Source of the DNA: Jeotgalibacillus haloalkalitolerans
GTDB lineage: Bacteria > Bacillota > Bacilli > Bacillales > Jeotgalibacillaceae
Direction of reading: 5' to 3'
Assembly (NCBI RefSeq): GCF_034427455.1
Contig: NZ_JAXQNN010000007.1
Span: forward strand, 90,519 to 154,518
DNA length: 64,000 nt
Below are positions 33,942 through 43,173 of this stretch, in pieces. The position numbers were made by a program, and so were the translations under genes. Each line of letters opens with the position of its first letter. The stretch's first letter is position 1. The notes under the pieces were generated by a model, which saw nothing but the letters and a program-made list of their open reading frames with translations, searched no databases and was not told the DNA's origin.

Positions 33942-36346
33942 CTCTTTTGCCCCCTTGCTCCACGGAAGTTAACCATTGCATAAATCCCAAGTGCTGCAAT
34001 TCCAAGTACACAAATTTCAAATAATGTATCAAAGCCACGGAAATCAACTAGAATAACGTTAACCATATTACCGCCTGCAGCGAGGTCGTATACATTATCA
34101 ATGTGATACTGTGAAATCGATTCAAATGCCTGGTGGTTACTGAATGAAGCAATAGCAATCAGCGTCACAGTTACACCAACCAGAACCGAAATTACTGCAT
34201 TGCCAAACTTAAACTTCATCCGTTCTTCTTTTCTGCTGATCTCAGGCAGGTGATAGAAGCACAGCAGGAACAATGCAACAGATACTGTCTCAATAACAAG
34301 CTGTGTTAATGCCAGGTCAGGTGCTCTGAAGAATACGAAGAACAGGGCAACTGAATAACCGACAACGCCAAGTAAAACAATCGATGTCAGTCTTGATTTT
34401 GCAAAAAGGATCGTAATTGCACCGGCAACGAGTACGAGTGCAAGTGCAACTTCATAGATTCTGATCTCTGCAAGATTTGATGTATCCACTGCAAATGCAT
34501 CACGGATACCGAGAGTAGATAACAGAATCGCTACAAAGAAGGCGAAAATATAGATCAGATATGACCTCATATAACCGGTCATGACAAATTCATTCAGCTT
34601 AAAGCTGCCTGATTCACTTCTGTCGATTCCACGGTCATACACGCCGTTAATTGTAAATCTTTCAGGGATCCGGTTGTAAATACCCTGCCATTTAGCGAGC
34701 GTGGCATACATCAGCGTACCTGTCAGAATAATGCCGAGTGTCATAAATAGCTCAGGCTGGAATCCGTGCCAGAAGTAAATATTTACATACACTTCCTGGC
34801 CTGCATCAGTCAGACTTGGCAGAATCGATTCAACTGCCGGCTTGATCATACTGTTTGCAAGCAGATTCGGGAAGAATCCGAAAATAATTACCAGGGCTAC
34901 AAGCACAAGAGGTGAGATTAACATACCAATTGGTGCTTCATGCGGCTTTTTAGGAAGCTTGTCAAACTGAGGCTTCCCAAGGAATGTTTTGAATACAAGC
35001 TTGATACTGTAAATGAATGTGAATACACTTGCAATCCATGCAAGTACAGGGAATAAAATACCCCAAGTATTCAGGTTAAACAGATCGAGTTCAAATACAG
35101 AAATCATTCCTGTCAGGAACATCTCCTTACTCAGGAATCCGTTAAACGGAGGAAGACCTGCCATCGAGAACGATCCGATAATTGCAATCGTAAATGTAAT
35201 CGGCATCAGATTCACAAGTCCGCCAAGCTTTCTGATATCGCGGGTCCCTGTTTCATGATCCACAATACCCGCCATCATAAACAGGCTTCCTTTAAAGGTT
35301 GCGTGATTAATCAGGTGGAACACAGCTGCAATTGTTGCTGTCATATACATATTTTCATCAAGTGTGTCAAAATGCAGTGCAGCTGCACCAAGTCCAAGTA
35401 ATGACATGATCAGACCGAGCTGACTGACTGTTGAAAAGGCGAGTATTCCCTTCAGGTCAGTCTGTTTTACTGCATTAAAGGATCCCCAGAACAATGTGAA
35501 GATACCAAAGCCTGCAACCAGCCATAACCATACGCCGGATTCAGCAAATACAGGACTCATACGGGCAACCAGGTAGATCCCCGCTTTAACCATTGTTGCT
35601 GAGTGAAGGTAAGCAGATACCGGTGTCGGTGCTTCCATCGCATCCGGAAGCCAGACGTGGAAAGGAAACTGTGCAGATTTAGTGAATGCACCGAGTAAGA
35701 TCAAAATCATCGCAAACAGGAATAACGGCTCTGTCATTAATTCTCCTGACATGCCGATCAGTTCACGAATACTGAACGTGCCGCCCATCATATAAAGCAG
35801 TACGATACCACCGAGCATAGACAGACCGCCAAACACGGTGATCAGCATTGATTTCTGTGCACCGTAGCGTGAGCGTTCTTTATCGTACCAGTAACCAATT
35901 AAAAGGAATGATGAAATGGATGTAAACTCCCAGAACATATAGAGCACAATCAGGTTGTCTGAAAGAACGACCCCAAGCATCGCACCCATAAACATGAGTA
36001 AGTAAACATAAAAGTTATGAAGTGCTTCCTTTTCTTTTGCCAGGTAATAGATCGAATAAAGCACAACAAGTGATCCAATACCTGTAATCAGAAGGGCAAA
36101 TAATAGCCCGAGTCCATCAACATAAGCAGTGAAATTAATGCCCAGTGACGGAATCCATTCAAATGTTTGTGAAACTGTTTGTCCGCTGCTTGTTACCGGC
36201 ATGTACTGGATAAAATAAATAAACAGTGCCAGCGGAACGAGCAAGACGAACCATCCCGTATGAATAGAACGGAATCCCTTAAACAGGAAAGGGACAAATA
36301 CCGCCGCAATAAATGGCAGTAAGATGGCTAAGTGAAGCAGCGACAA
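33938..36346 (-). CDS. mrpA: Na+/H+ antiporter subunit A (MrpA/PhaA, NuoL-like)
   Basis: The 802-residue subunit is the largest of the complex. Its N-terminal two thirds are NuoL-like, with FWEFTSISSFLLIGYWYDKE, FPFHVWLPDAMEAPTPVSAY and LHSATMVKAGIYL blocks. The C-terminal part has the MrpA-specific domains, ending in VILVDFRGFDTLFEICVLGI. It starts at ATG 36346 behind AAGGAGGGA. The whole operon has no internal terminator and almost no gaps, and is typical of alkali- and salt-tolerant Bacillales. Confidence 0.95.
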   Translation of the reverse strand: MSLLHLAILLPFIAAVFVPFLFKGFRSIHTGWFVLLVPLALFIYFIQYMPVTSSGQTVSQTFEWIPSLGINFTAYVDGLGLLFALLITGIGSLVVLYSIYYLAKEKEALHNFYVYLLMFMGAMLGVVLSDNLIVLYMFWEFTSISSFLLIGYWYDKERSRYGAQKSMLITVFGGLSMLGGIVLLYMMGGTFSIRELIGMSGELMTEPLFLFAMILILLGAFTKSAQFPFHVWLPDAMEAPTPVSAYLHSATMVKAGIYLVARMSPVFAESGVWLWLVAGFGIFTLFWGSFNAVKQTDLKGILAFSTVSQLGLIMSLLGLGAAALHFDTLDENMYMTATIAAVFHLINHATFKGSLFMMAGIVDHETGTRDIRKLGGLVNLMPITFTIAIIGSFSMAGLPPFNGFLSKEMFLTGMISVFELDLFNLNTWGILFPVLAWIASVFTFIYSIKLVFKTFLGKPQFDKLPKKPHEAPIGMLISPLVLVALVIIFGFFPNLLANSMIKPAVESILPSLTDAGQEVYVNIYFWHGFQPELFMTLGIILTGTLMYATLAKWQGIYNRIPERFTINGVYDRGIDRSESGSFKLNEFVMTGYMRSYLIYIFAFFVAILLSTLGIRDAFAVDTSNLAEIRIYEVALALVLVAGAITILFAKSRLTSIVLLGVVGYSVALFFVFFRAPDLALTQLVIETVSVALFLLCFYHLPEISRKEERMKFKFGNAVISVLVGVTVTLIAIASFSNHQAFESISQYHIDNVYDLAAGGNMVNVILVDFRGFDTLFEICVLGIAALGIYAMVNFRGARGQKR

Positions 36347-36373
36347 TGAAGATCCCTCCTTAAAAATTCTCTG

Positions 36374-36426
36374 TCACACATTTAAATAAGGACTCTCGCC
36401 TTACACGGAAGTCCTTAGTGATGTGA
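36374..36426 (-). promoter_or_regulatory. structured leader RNA upstream of mrpA
   Basis: On the minus strand AAGGACT..AGTCCTT forms a 7-pair stem (36416-36388), enclosed by TCACAT..ATGTGTGA (36426-36374) with internal loops. The structure lies about 14 bases before the mrpA Shine-Dalgarno sequence. No T run follows, so control of translation or RNA stability is more likely than termination. In the remaining bases up to yufK (36427-36667) I see only AT-rich DNA without a gene. Confidence 0.5.
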
Positions 36427-36667
36427 TCTTTTATATCTCGTATAAAAGTAAGTATAACGTAAAAGACGTGTATATGCATAATGGAATCACTTGTATAATA
36501 GGCTTTCTACTGTGCTTATATATAGGAAGAAATAGATCAGAGGACATAAAATTTTTACATCTTCGTGTCGAAAAATGACGGTGAAAGCTAGAATCTTTTG
36601 GAATTTCCTTTAAAAAACCGGCAGAAAAGATTATTATGTGAATAGATGAATTACAGGAGCGTCATAG

Positions 36668-37243
36668 ATGAAAAATACATATTTAACAGGATATCTTCCT
36701 TTATTTTCAATTTTAATGTTCAGCTTATCTTTTTCAGTGTATGGAGTAGGGGTGCTGACTGAGTTATTCAGAGGCATCGGCATTTACGCAGGTATGCGGG
36801 AGTTTTTATCTGATCTTGAATTAAAGATCTTTATTTTAATCGTATTAATGATTATCTTCTTTATGATTTTTGCCGCTTTAAAGCTGATTGCTGAAACAAT
36901 TAATGAAGTCTCTTTGCTTTTCTTCTCAAGGGATAAAGAGGGGGAGGCGCTGACCCGCGTCAGGTCGGGCTCGCTGATTTATTTCTTCGGCTCACTTGTC
37001 ACGATTGTGAGTCTTTCTTCTATCAAAGGACTGCTGATTATTTTTGTCGTTACATCATTTATTTATTTTGTGTACTTTGTAGTGAAAGTGAGCACGACAC
37101 TTTCGGCCGGTGGAACGGTTGGGGTGATTCTGTTTGAAATTACGGTCTGGTCTGCTTTAGTTTCCGCTGTTTTGTATGTAGTGATCAGACTGTACAACGG
37201 ACTGCTAGCGAGTCTGCCGATTTTGGAGCAGGTTCCTTCATGA
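36668..37243 (+). CDS. yufK: YufK-like membrane protein
   Basis: The 191-residue protein has about five hydrophobic segments and the blocks GVGVLTELFRGIGIYAGMRE and FLSDLELKIFILIVLMIIFF. It starts at ATG 36668 behind ACAGGAGCG. Size, topology and position next to mrp match YufK, whose function is unknown. It is divergent from mrpA. Confidence 0.78.
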   Translation: MKNTYLTGYLPLFSILMFSLSFSVYGVGVLTELFRGIGIYAGMREFLSDLELKIFILIVLMIIFFMIFAALKLIAETINEVSLLFFSRDKEGEALTRVRSGSLIYFFGSLVTIVSLSSIKGLLIIFVVTSFIYFVYFVVKVSTTLSAGGTVGVILFEITVWSALVSAVLYVVIRLYNGLLASLPILEQVPS

Positions 37244-37251
37244 ATCTATTA

Positions 37252-37286
37252 TGACACCTTTGATGATATAGTCAGAGGTGTTTTTC
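37252..37286 (+). terminator. terminator of yufK
   Basis: ACACCT/AGGTGT hairpin, extended by TGA/TCA, followed by TTTTTCTG. Confidence 0.75.
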
Positions 37287-37328
37287 TGTGAAGCTGCAGA
37301 TGAGAGCGGATGATGGTGAAGAGGGTAA

Positions 37329-37583
37329 TTCCATCAATTCAGAAACATTTCCTTCAGATCAAAAATAAATACCATCAATGGTCGATTTCATTCCTTCAAT
37401 ATCGATTTTTTTCCTTCAGTGAAGCCCCGAAACCACTTATTCCCTTCAGTACTCATTGAGATTCCTTCAGGCTCATAATCAATTCCATCATTTTAACTTG
37501 CTTTTCCTTCATCCGACCGCTCGCTACATTACACCCACGCCCGCTACATCCAGTCCACACTCGCTGCACTCCGCCATACATCA
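37329..37583. repeat. phased 20-21 base degenerate array (TTCCWTCA then CGCTRCA)
   Basis: TTCCWTCA-type octamers (TTCCATCA, TTCCTTCA, TACCATCA, TCCCTTCA) begin at 37329, 37349, 37370, 37391, 37411, 37441, 37462, 37483 and 37504. Steps are 20, 21, 21, 20, 30, 21, 21 and 21. A second motif, CGCTACA/CGCTGCA, follows at 37522, 37542 and 37562 (steps of 20). The 12-13 bases between motifs do not repeat. It fills most of the space between convergent yufK and pbpD. Confidence 0.8.
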
Positions 37584-37601
37584 GATTTTTATCCAAAACA
37601 A

Positions 37602-37649
37602 AAACACCTCTTACATCAGCATCATGATCCGACGTAAGGGGTGTTTATT
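37602..37649 (-). terminator. terminator of pbpD
   Basis: On the minus strand AACACCCCTTAC pairs with GTAAGAGGTGTT, followed by TTTTGTTTTGG. It begins at the pbpD stop codon. Confidence 0.8.
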
Positions 37650-39498
37650 ACCGCATCATATCTTTCCAGATCAAATGAGCGGGGCGGTCTGTTTCGATGC
37701 TCCGCATATTCTCAGGGAGATCATGTCCGACCCATACGCCGCCTGTATAACGGTCTGTTAAGCCGACTGTCCAGTAGTCAGCCCATTCATTTGTTGTACC
37801 TGTTTTAATACCGATATACGGCTTGTTCAGATAAGCAGGGCTGCCGGTTCCTGAAATGGCTGCAGTGTTCAGCAGCGCTCTCATTTTTGTCGTCGTTTGT
37901 GGAGACCAGACAGGAATTTGTTTGTCTTCCCATTCATAAAGCACGTTTCCTGATGTATCCGTTACCATGCGGATCGCATGAGCGGGCGTGTAACTCCCGT
38001 CTATAAAACTTGTATAAGCGTCTGTCAGCTCAAGCGGTGACATCCCATAAGTAAAGCCGCCTGAAGCAGCTGCCAGTGTTTGGTCACCCGGCTCGAGAAA
38101 GTCAAAATCAAACGCATTTAAATAGTTAAAGGAAAGTTCAATCCCGGTTTCATTCATTAAACGTGCAGCAGGTGTATTCAGAGACAAGAGAAAGGCTCTT
38201 GATATCGAAACATCACCATATTCAACGCCGCCATAATTTTCAGGACAGTAGTTGTCGATGCAGAAACTGTCCGCATTTACTGTCTGGCTTAAAAACGGCT
38301 GAAATGTATCAATATATGGTGCATACACAAGCAAAGGTTTAATTGCCGATCCTGGCTGGCGCACAGCCTGATAAGCACGGTTAAAATTGTACTTCTGATA
38401 ATCTGTGCCGCCTGACAGCCCGACAATTTCCCGGGAAACATTATCAATCAGAACTGCTGCTCCCTGAACACCTTCATATGGCAGATTCTGATTGACTGCT
38501 GCAACCGTCTTTTGCTGGAGGTCAGGGTCCAGTGCTGTATGAATCATAATACCTGAGCCAAGTACTTCATTTGTCCGCTGATCAAGTTCCTGACTGATCT
38601 GCTCTTTTACAGAAGCTTTCTCTGCGCGGTTTAATCTGTCTTTAAACCCTTCCTTTTCAGCAATCAGCTGCTTCAATTCATACTCCACATAGACTGCGTA
38701 ATCAGGATAAAGGTCAGTATTTTCATATTGCTGCATCGTAATTGGTTCAGCCTTCAACGCTTCAGCTTCTTCAGGATCCATCATGTCCTCAAGCACAAGA
38801 ATATCGAGCAGTCTTTCCTGACGTTCCTTGGCCTGGTCAAAATTGTTGATTGGATCATACTTTGAAGGGTTATTTGGAATCGCTGCAAGAAAAGCCATTT
38901 CAGCTTTTGTCAGCTCATTCAGCTCTTTATCAAAATAGTAGACTGAAGCACCTTTAATCCCGTAGACGCCATTACTGTAATAAATAATATTCAGATAAGC
39001 TGACAGGATTTCATCTTTAGAGAGCTTTTTCTCCAGTTCATTCGCATAAAAAAGCTCTGTCATTTTCCGGTTATAGGTTTTTTCCTGCGTTAAATAAAGG
39101 TTTCTTGCGAGCTGCTGGGTAATCGTACTCCCGCCCTGCTGAATGTGAGTAAACACAAGGTTTTTCACCACAGCACGGATAATCGCACCCGCGTCAAATC
39201 CGATGTGATCGTAAAAATTCTGATCCTCAGAGTATACCGTTACATCCTTTAAAAATTGGGGAATTTCCTCATCAGATGCATACAGCCTGACACCGGAGCT
39301 GCCCTGTGCAAAACGGTTTCCATCTTTATCGAGTAAAAAGCTTGTCTCATCAGTATGAATATTTTCCACATTCACTTTTTCAGATACAGCCTCTTGAAAA
39401 GCCGCCTGCGTACTTATTTCCTTATCCATTTGAACCCATAGAAAAATGCAAAGCGGGATCATCAGCAATACACCTGTAAAACCCAGTGTCATTCGCAT
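37648..39498 (-). CDS. pbpD: class A penicillin-binding protein (PBP4/PbpD-like)
   Basis: About 616 residues from ATG 39498, which follows TGGAGATTTG; longer starts up to 39522 are possible. One N-terminal anchor (about residues 3-22) precedes a glycosyltransferase domain with SEDQNFYDHIGFD and GGSTITQQLARNLYL. The transpeptidase domain has QPGSAIKP (SxxK), SLNTPAARL (SxN) and IGIKTGTTNEWADY (KTG). It polymerises and cross-links peptidoglycan outside the membrane. Size and neighbours match B. subtilis pbpD. Confidence 0.92.
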   Translation of the reverse strand: MRMTLGFTGVLLMIPLCIFLWVQMDKEISTQAAFQEAVSEKVNVENIHTDETSFLLDKDGNRFAQGSSGVRLYASDEEIPQFLKDVTVYSEDQNFYDHIGFDAGAIIRAVVKNLVFTHIQQGGSTITQQLARNLYLTQEKTYNRKMTELFYANELEKKLSKDEILSAYLNIIYYSNGVYGIKGASVYYFDKELNELTKAEMAFLAAIPNNPSKYDPINNFDQAKERQERLLDILVLEDMMDPEEAEALKAEPITMQQYENTDLYPDYAVYVEYELKQLIAEKEGFKDRLNRAEKASVKEQISQELDQRTNEVLGSGIMIHTALDPDLQQKTVAAVNQNLPYEGVQGAAVLIDNVSREIVGLSGGTDYQKYNFNRAYQAVRQPGSAIKPLLVYAPYIDTFQPFLSQTVNADSFCIDNYCPENYGGVEYGDVSISRAFLLSLNTPAARLMNETGIELSFNYLNAFDFDFLEPGDQTLAAASGGFTYGMSPLELTDAYTSFIDGSYTPAHAIRMVTDTSGNVLYEWEDKQIPVWSPQTTTKMRALLNTAAISGTGSPAYLNKPYIGIKTGTTNEWADYWTVGLTDRYTGGVWVGHDLPENMRSIETDRPAHLIWKDMMR

Positions 39499-39525
39499 GA
39501 AGCAAATCTCCATTTCTATCAATCA

Positions 39526-40791
39526 TTAATTTTCAAGCAAAACCTGACGCCGGCTCCACCATAACAGTCCAAATGCGCTCAGAAATAAAAATCCTGTCAC
39601 ATAGAATACGGAAGAAATTCCGATATAGCCTGACAACAGTCCGCCGAATGCCGGTCCTGCAACATTACCGAGAAATCTGAAGCTCTGATTGTACCCGAGT
39701 ACTTCACCCTGCATGGAAACAGGGGCTGCATGTCTGATAAATGCGGTCACACTCGGGATAATGCCGCCGATTGCCATACCGAATAAAAACCTTAAAATAA
39801 TCAGCTGCCAAAGCTCAGTGACCAGCGCCTGCGGGATAATGAAAGCTGCAGATAATACAAGCAGAATGGTCAGCACTTTGGTATACCCGATCGCATCACC
39901 AAGCCTGCCCCAGCCGCGCGTGGCAATTAAATTGCCGAACCCGGTAGCAGAAAAGGCGAGTCCTGATAAAAAGGCAATGTTAGCAGCACTTGTCAGACCG
40001 TCTACATACAGTGCGAGGAGCGGTTGAATACTGAAATTCGCCATTTGTACAAGAAACGACAAGACCATCACAGTGAGCAGCATGCGCTGGCTGACAATGT
40101 GTTTGAAGACTTCTTTTCTCGTATAAGTTTTCTCATTCTTTTTATCGGCCGATTTCTTCTTTTCTGTAATTCCGAACATGACAACTGTTGCAGCAATTGA
40201 AATGACGATTGCTGTAATAATAAATGTATAGCTGAATCCAAAGGCATCCGCCATGAGCCCGCCTAAAATCGGACCGAATAAGCCGCCTGTGACAGTACCC
40301 ATTTGCAGCGTTCCGAGTGTTCTTCCCGCGATCTGTTTGGGTGTCTGAGAGGAAATTAAAGCAAGGGAGGTTGGAATAAATCCGGTTACCACACCCATAA
40401 ACAGCCTTAAAATGAATAAGCCAAACACTGAATCAATAAAGCCCATCAGAAAAATACTGAAGGCAATCCCGTATCCGGTAATCATTAAAATCAGTTTATA
40501 GCCAAAGCGGTCACCAAATCTGCCCCAGATCGGTGAGACGAAAAATGCAGTCAGAAACGTGACGCCAAATACAAGTCCGGACCATTTCTGAACATATTCA
40601 GGAGAAAAGTTGCCCATTGTTTCAATATAAAGAGATAGAAAAGGTAAAACCATTGTGGCACTCGCAGCAACTAAAAAGTTAGCGACCCACATAATCATCA
40701 GATTCTTTTTTTCAACAGTAATTGCAAACACCTTCTTATTTAATTGGATATTTCGTGTGACGTAGTAATTATACACCTTAGAAAACATCAT
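39526..40791 (-). CDS. yuxJ: MFS multidrug efflux transporter, YuxJ-like
   Basis: The 421-residue frame encodes a 12-span major facilitator. The A-motif GRFGDRFGYKLILMI between TM2 and TM3 and its repeat WGRLGDAIGYTKVL in the second half are clear, and the drug-H+ antiporter C-motif region is present (GTVTGGLFGPILGGLM). The true start is uncertain: the first about 25 residues lack a good ribosome binding site, and GTG 40731 may be the real start. YuxJ lies next to pbpD in B. subtilis; drug specificity is unknown. Confidence 0.85.
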   Translation of the reverse strand: MMFSKVYNYYVTRNIQLNKKVFAITVEKKNLMIMWVANFLVAASATMVLPFLSLYIETMGNFSPEYVQKWSGLVFGVTFLTAFFVSPIWGRFGDRFGYKLILMITGYGIAFSIFLMGFIDSVFGLFILRLFMGVVTGFIPTSLALISSQTPKQIAGRTLGTLQMGTVTGGLFGPILGGLMADAFGFSYTFIITAIVISIAATVVMFGITEKKKSADKKNEKTYTRKEVFKHIVSQRMLLTVMVLSFLVQMANFSIQPLLALYVDGLTSAANIAFLSGLAFSATGFGNLIATRGWGRLGDAIGYTKVLTILLVLSAAFIIPQALVTELWQLIILRFLFGMAIGGIIPSVTAFIRHAAPVSMQGEVLGYNQSFRFLGNVAGPAFGGLLSGYIGISSVFYVTGFLFLSAFGLLWWSRRQVLLEN

Positions 40792-40915
40792 GCAACAAAG
40801 CTGTACGGAAATTGTCGTATGAAAATTCAGACATTTTTATAAACATTTATCCGCCGCATGTTATAATAAACCCAACATTTTATGTGGAGAACGCCACAGC
40901 ATAAGGGGGGGTAGT

Positions 40916-41527
40916 ATGAATGAAGTAACCATATTTATAGATTTCGAATTCTCTATGCCTGAGGGAAGAGGACAAAAAGGTTTCTTTCCTGAAATTATTG
41001 AGGTCGGTCTGCTTGCGGTACAGGGCGGCAGACAGGAGCAGTTTTCAAGCTATGTAAAGCCGCGTGTCTTCAAGCGGCTGTCGCGAAGATGTAAAAACTT
41101 TTTAAATATCAGCCAGCAGCAGGTGGATAGCGGGATCCCGCTACAATCACTTGTTGCAAAATTGTCTGAGTATAACGAGGCAGGCCCCTGTAAGGTCGTG
41201 ACGTGGGGGAACATGGATATGAAAGTACTGAAGCAAAACTGCCAGATTGCCAAGCTTCAATTTCCATTCTCAGGTGAGTTTGTGGATCTGTCGATGGAAT
41301 ACAAACGCTTTTTTGGAGACCGCAACCAGACAGGACTCTGGAAAGCAGTGCAGGAATACGGCAAAGATGGAACAGGCAAGCATCATAAAGCACTTGATGA
41401 TGCGATGACAACTTATCATATTTACCAGCTGGTTGAAAAAGACAAAAAGTATCTGAACCGGTCAGAATCCACAACGATTGGTGACCGCGTCGATTTTTCT
41501 GCGCTGAGGGAATTCCTCGCGCAATAA
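40916..41527 (+). CDS. kapD: KapD-like 3'-5' exonuclease family protein
   Basis: The 203-residue protein is a DEDDh-type exonuclease. D9 and E11 (FIDFEF) form ExoI, the WGNMDMKVL aspartate ExoII, and HHKALDDAMTTYHIY ExoIII. In B. subtilis KapD inhibits the KinA pathway to sporulation. ATG 40916 follows AAGGGGGGG. It faces kapB across a shared terminator. Confidence 0.88.
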   Translation: MNEVTIFIDFEFSMPEGRGQKGFFPEIIEVGLLAVQGGRQEQFSSYVKPRVFKRLSRRCKNFLNISQQQVDSGIPLQSLVAKLSEYNEAGPCKVVTWGNMDMKVLKQNCQIAKLQFPFSGEFVDLSMEYKRFFGDRNQTGLWKAVQEYGKDGTGKHHKALDDAMTTYHIYQLVEKDKKYLNRSESTTIGDRVDFSALREFLAQ

Positions 41528-41560
41528 AAAAGAACCCGCGCATGGGTTCTTTTTTATTGG
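41526..41560. terminator. bidirectional terminator between kapD and kapB
   Basis: AAAAAGAACCC/GGGTTCTTTTT hairpin with A and T runs on both sides. Confidence 0.9.
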
Positions 41561-41562
41561 GT

Positions 41563-41943
41563 TTAAAAGGTTAAGTTATACATTAATTCATATTCACGCT
41601 TTACACCCTGCAGCGCTTCAAGACACTTCTGGTTATAAGGTGAATCTTCTGCCTTCAGCTTTTCTTCAAGTTTTTGAACAGACTGAATCAGACTTTCATT
41701 GTAATCTGTTAACTCCCCGTCAAACGGCTTCACCATTGAAGATGGGATGTTTGCACGTTCATTCAGTGCCAGCGCTTTCCGCTCATGGAAAAAAGGAACA
41801 TCCACCTGCTTCGGGTTATGCAGATCTCCCTGTTCTGGATGCTTAATCACGCTTTTAATTCTGATGACCTGATGCTCAGTATGTACTTGATCGACCTCTC
41901 CAACATATGCTCCAGTTTTATAAAAAGCTTTAACCAGGTTCAT
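41563..41943 (-). CDS. kapB: kinase-associated protein KapB (sporulation phosphorelay)
   Basis: The 126-residue protein matches KapB: FYKTGAYVGEVDQVHTEHQV, IRIKSVIKHPEQGDLHNP, FFHERKALALNERANIP and the C-terminal helix. In B. subtilis KapB is needed for KinB signalling and is described as a lipoprotein. Here the N terminus (MNLVKAFYKTGAYVGEV) has no signal peptide or lipobox cysteine, so a cytoplasmic SH3-like domain is more likely. The kinB gene is not in the window. Confidence 0.87.
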   Translation of the reverse strand: MNLVKAFYKTGAYVGEVDQVHTEHQVIRIKSVIKHPEQGDLHNPKQVDVPFFHERKALALNERANIPSSMVKPFDGELTDYNESLIQSVQKLEEKLKAEDSPYNQKCLEALQGVKREYELMYNLTF

Positions 41944-42032
41944 AAAATCTCCACTCCTTTTGAGATAAGTTTACATGAAATTGATGATTTTTTCTTTTCG
42001 TTCGTCTAAAGTATAAATTGGAGGCGATCTAA

Positions 42033-42737
42033 ATGAAAATAAAAGCACTATTACCATTATCTCTTTTACTTATATTATCAGCCTGTGGCGGAGCAGATGA
42101 AGAAAGTACTGCTGACACTGAAAGCACTGAACCGGAATATACAGTTGTGGAAGGCTATCCTCAGACAAACCCTGAGGCTGCTGAAAATGAACCGGTTGCC
42201 ACAATGGAAACATCTGAAGGAACCATTAAAATTAAGCTATTTCCTGACCAGGCGCCTAAAGCAGTTGAAAACTTTATGACTCACTCAGAAGACGGCTATT
42301 ATGACGGGCTGACTTTTCACCGTGTGATTGAAGGCTTTATGATTCAGGGAGGAGATCCTGAAGGCACCGGTGCCGGTGGTGAAAGTATATACGGGGAGCC
42401 ATTTGAAGATGAATTTAATGAGTCACTGATCAATATGAGAGGTGCTCTCTCAATGGCCAACTCAGGACCGAATACAAACGGCAGTCAGTTTTTTATTGTA
42501 CAGGCAGACTCAGTCGCTGAAGACATGATCGGACAGATGGAAGATGCTGAATTTCCGCAGGAAATCATCGATATTTACGCAGAGCGTGGCGGAACACCGT
42601 GGCTTGATAACCGCCATACTGTATTCGGACAGGTCATTGAAGGAATGGACGTAGTAGATCAAATTGCTGCAGCTGAAGTCGTAAACGATGTGCCGGAAGA
42701 AGAAATTGTGATTGAATCCATTACGATTGAAGAGTAG
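42033..42737 (+). CDS. cyclophilin-type peptidyl-prolyl isomerase lipoprotein
   Basis: The 234-residue protein has a lipoprotein signal ([18 protein letters not shown], modified C18). An acidic linker to about residue 50 leads to a cyclophilin domain with [38 protein letters not shown] and the [18 protein letters not shown] end. The active-site R and Q-x2-D segments are present. It should speed proline isomerisation of proteins on the outer face of the membrane. ATG 42033 follows TTGGAGGCGA; it is divergent from kapB. Confidence 0.93.
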   Translation: MKIKALLPLSLLLILSACGGADEESTADTESTEPEYTVVEGYPQTNPEAAENEPVATMETSEGTIKIKLFPDQAPKAVENFMTHSEDGYYDGLTFHRVIEGFMIQGGDPEGTGAGGESIYGEPFEDEFNESLINMRGALSMANSGPNTNGSQFFIVQADSVAEDMIGQMEDAEFPQEIIDIYAERGGTPWLDNRHTVFGQVIEGMDVVDQIAAAEVVNDVPEEEIVIESITIEE

Positions 42738-42817
42738 CGTACACGAATTGTTCACGTGAAGTCTGTATGAACGGCTGTTATAATGATGGTATCAGACACA
42801 TGTGAGGAGGGCGGCCA

Positions 42818-43024
42818 ATGGTTGCTGAATGGTTTGTCTTACAGCTATTCCTATACTTCCCCGAGGATAAATCCGAATACCTGCCGGCTGGATTATGGCT
42901 GCTGTTATTCGTGTTAATGACATACTTCACGTATAAGTGGATTGTGCGTGTATCAAAACGACAGGCAGATGAAGCGAAAAAGCTGGAAGAAAAAATGATG
43001 AATCGTAAGGATACACATTCATAA
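42818..43024 (+). CDS. small membrane protein (68 aa), unknown function
   Basis: The product has one membrane span at about residues 23-43 (LPAGLWLLLFVLMTYFTYKW) preceded by a weakly hydrophobic N terminus, and a basic C-terminal helix (VSKRQADEAKKLEEKMMNRK) likely in the cytoplasm. ATG 42818 follows GAGGAGGGCGG. It has its own strong terminator, supporting a real gene. No family recognised. Confidence 0.75.
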   Translation: MVAEWFVLQLFLYFPEDKSEYLPAGLWLLLFVLMTYFTYKWIVRVSKRQADEAKKLEEKMMNRKDTHS

Positions 43025-43028
43025 ATCG

Positions 43029-43075
43029 TAACGGCCGGATCTCAGGTTTGAACTGAGATCCGGCCGTTTTTTGTT
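43029..43075 (+). terminator. strong terminator after the 68-residue membrane protein gene
   Basis: AACGGCCGGATCTCAG pairs perfectly with CTGAGATCCGGCCGTT around GTTTGAA, followed by TTTTTTG. Confidence 0.92.
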
Positions 43076-43173
43076 GGAAAGTGAACGACTTTATTGTAAT
43101 TGGACGGGTTAAAGCTGACAATGTGGTTGTCTGTGGTGTCTACGATCAAGGTGTGCCAAAGTTGGTGAAAGCG

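Noticed and set aside
37456..37761. 101-codon frame between yufK and pbpD
   Set aside because: It covers the array, the pbpD terminator and the antisense of the pbpD end.
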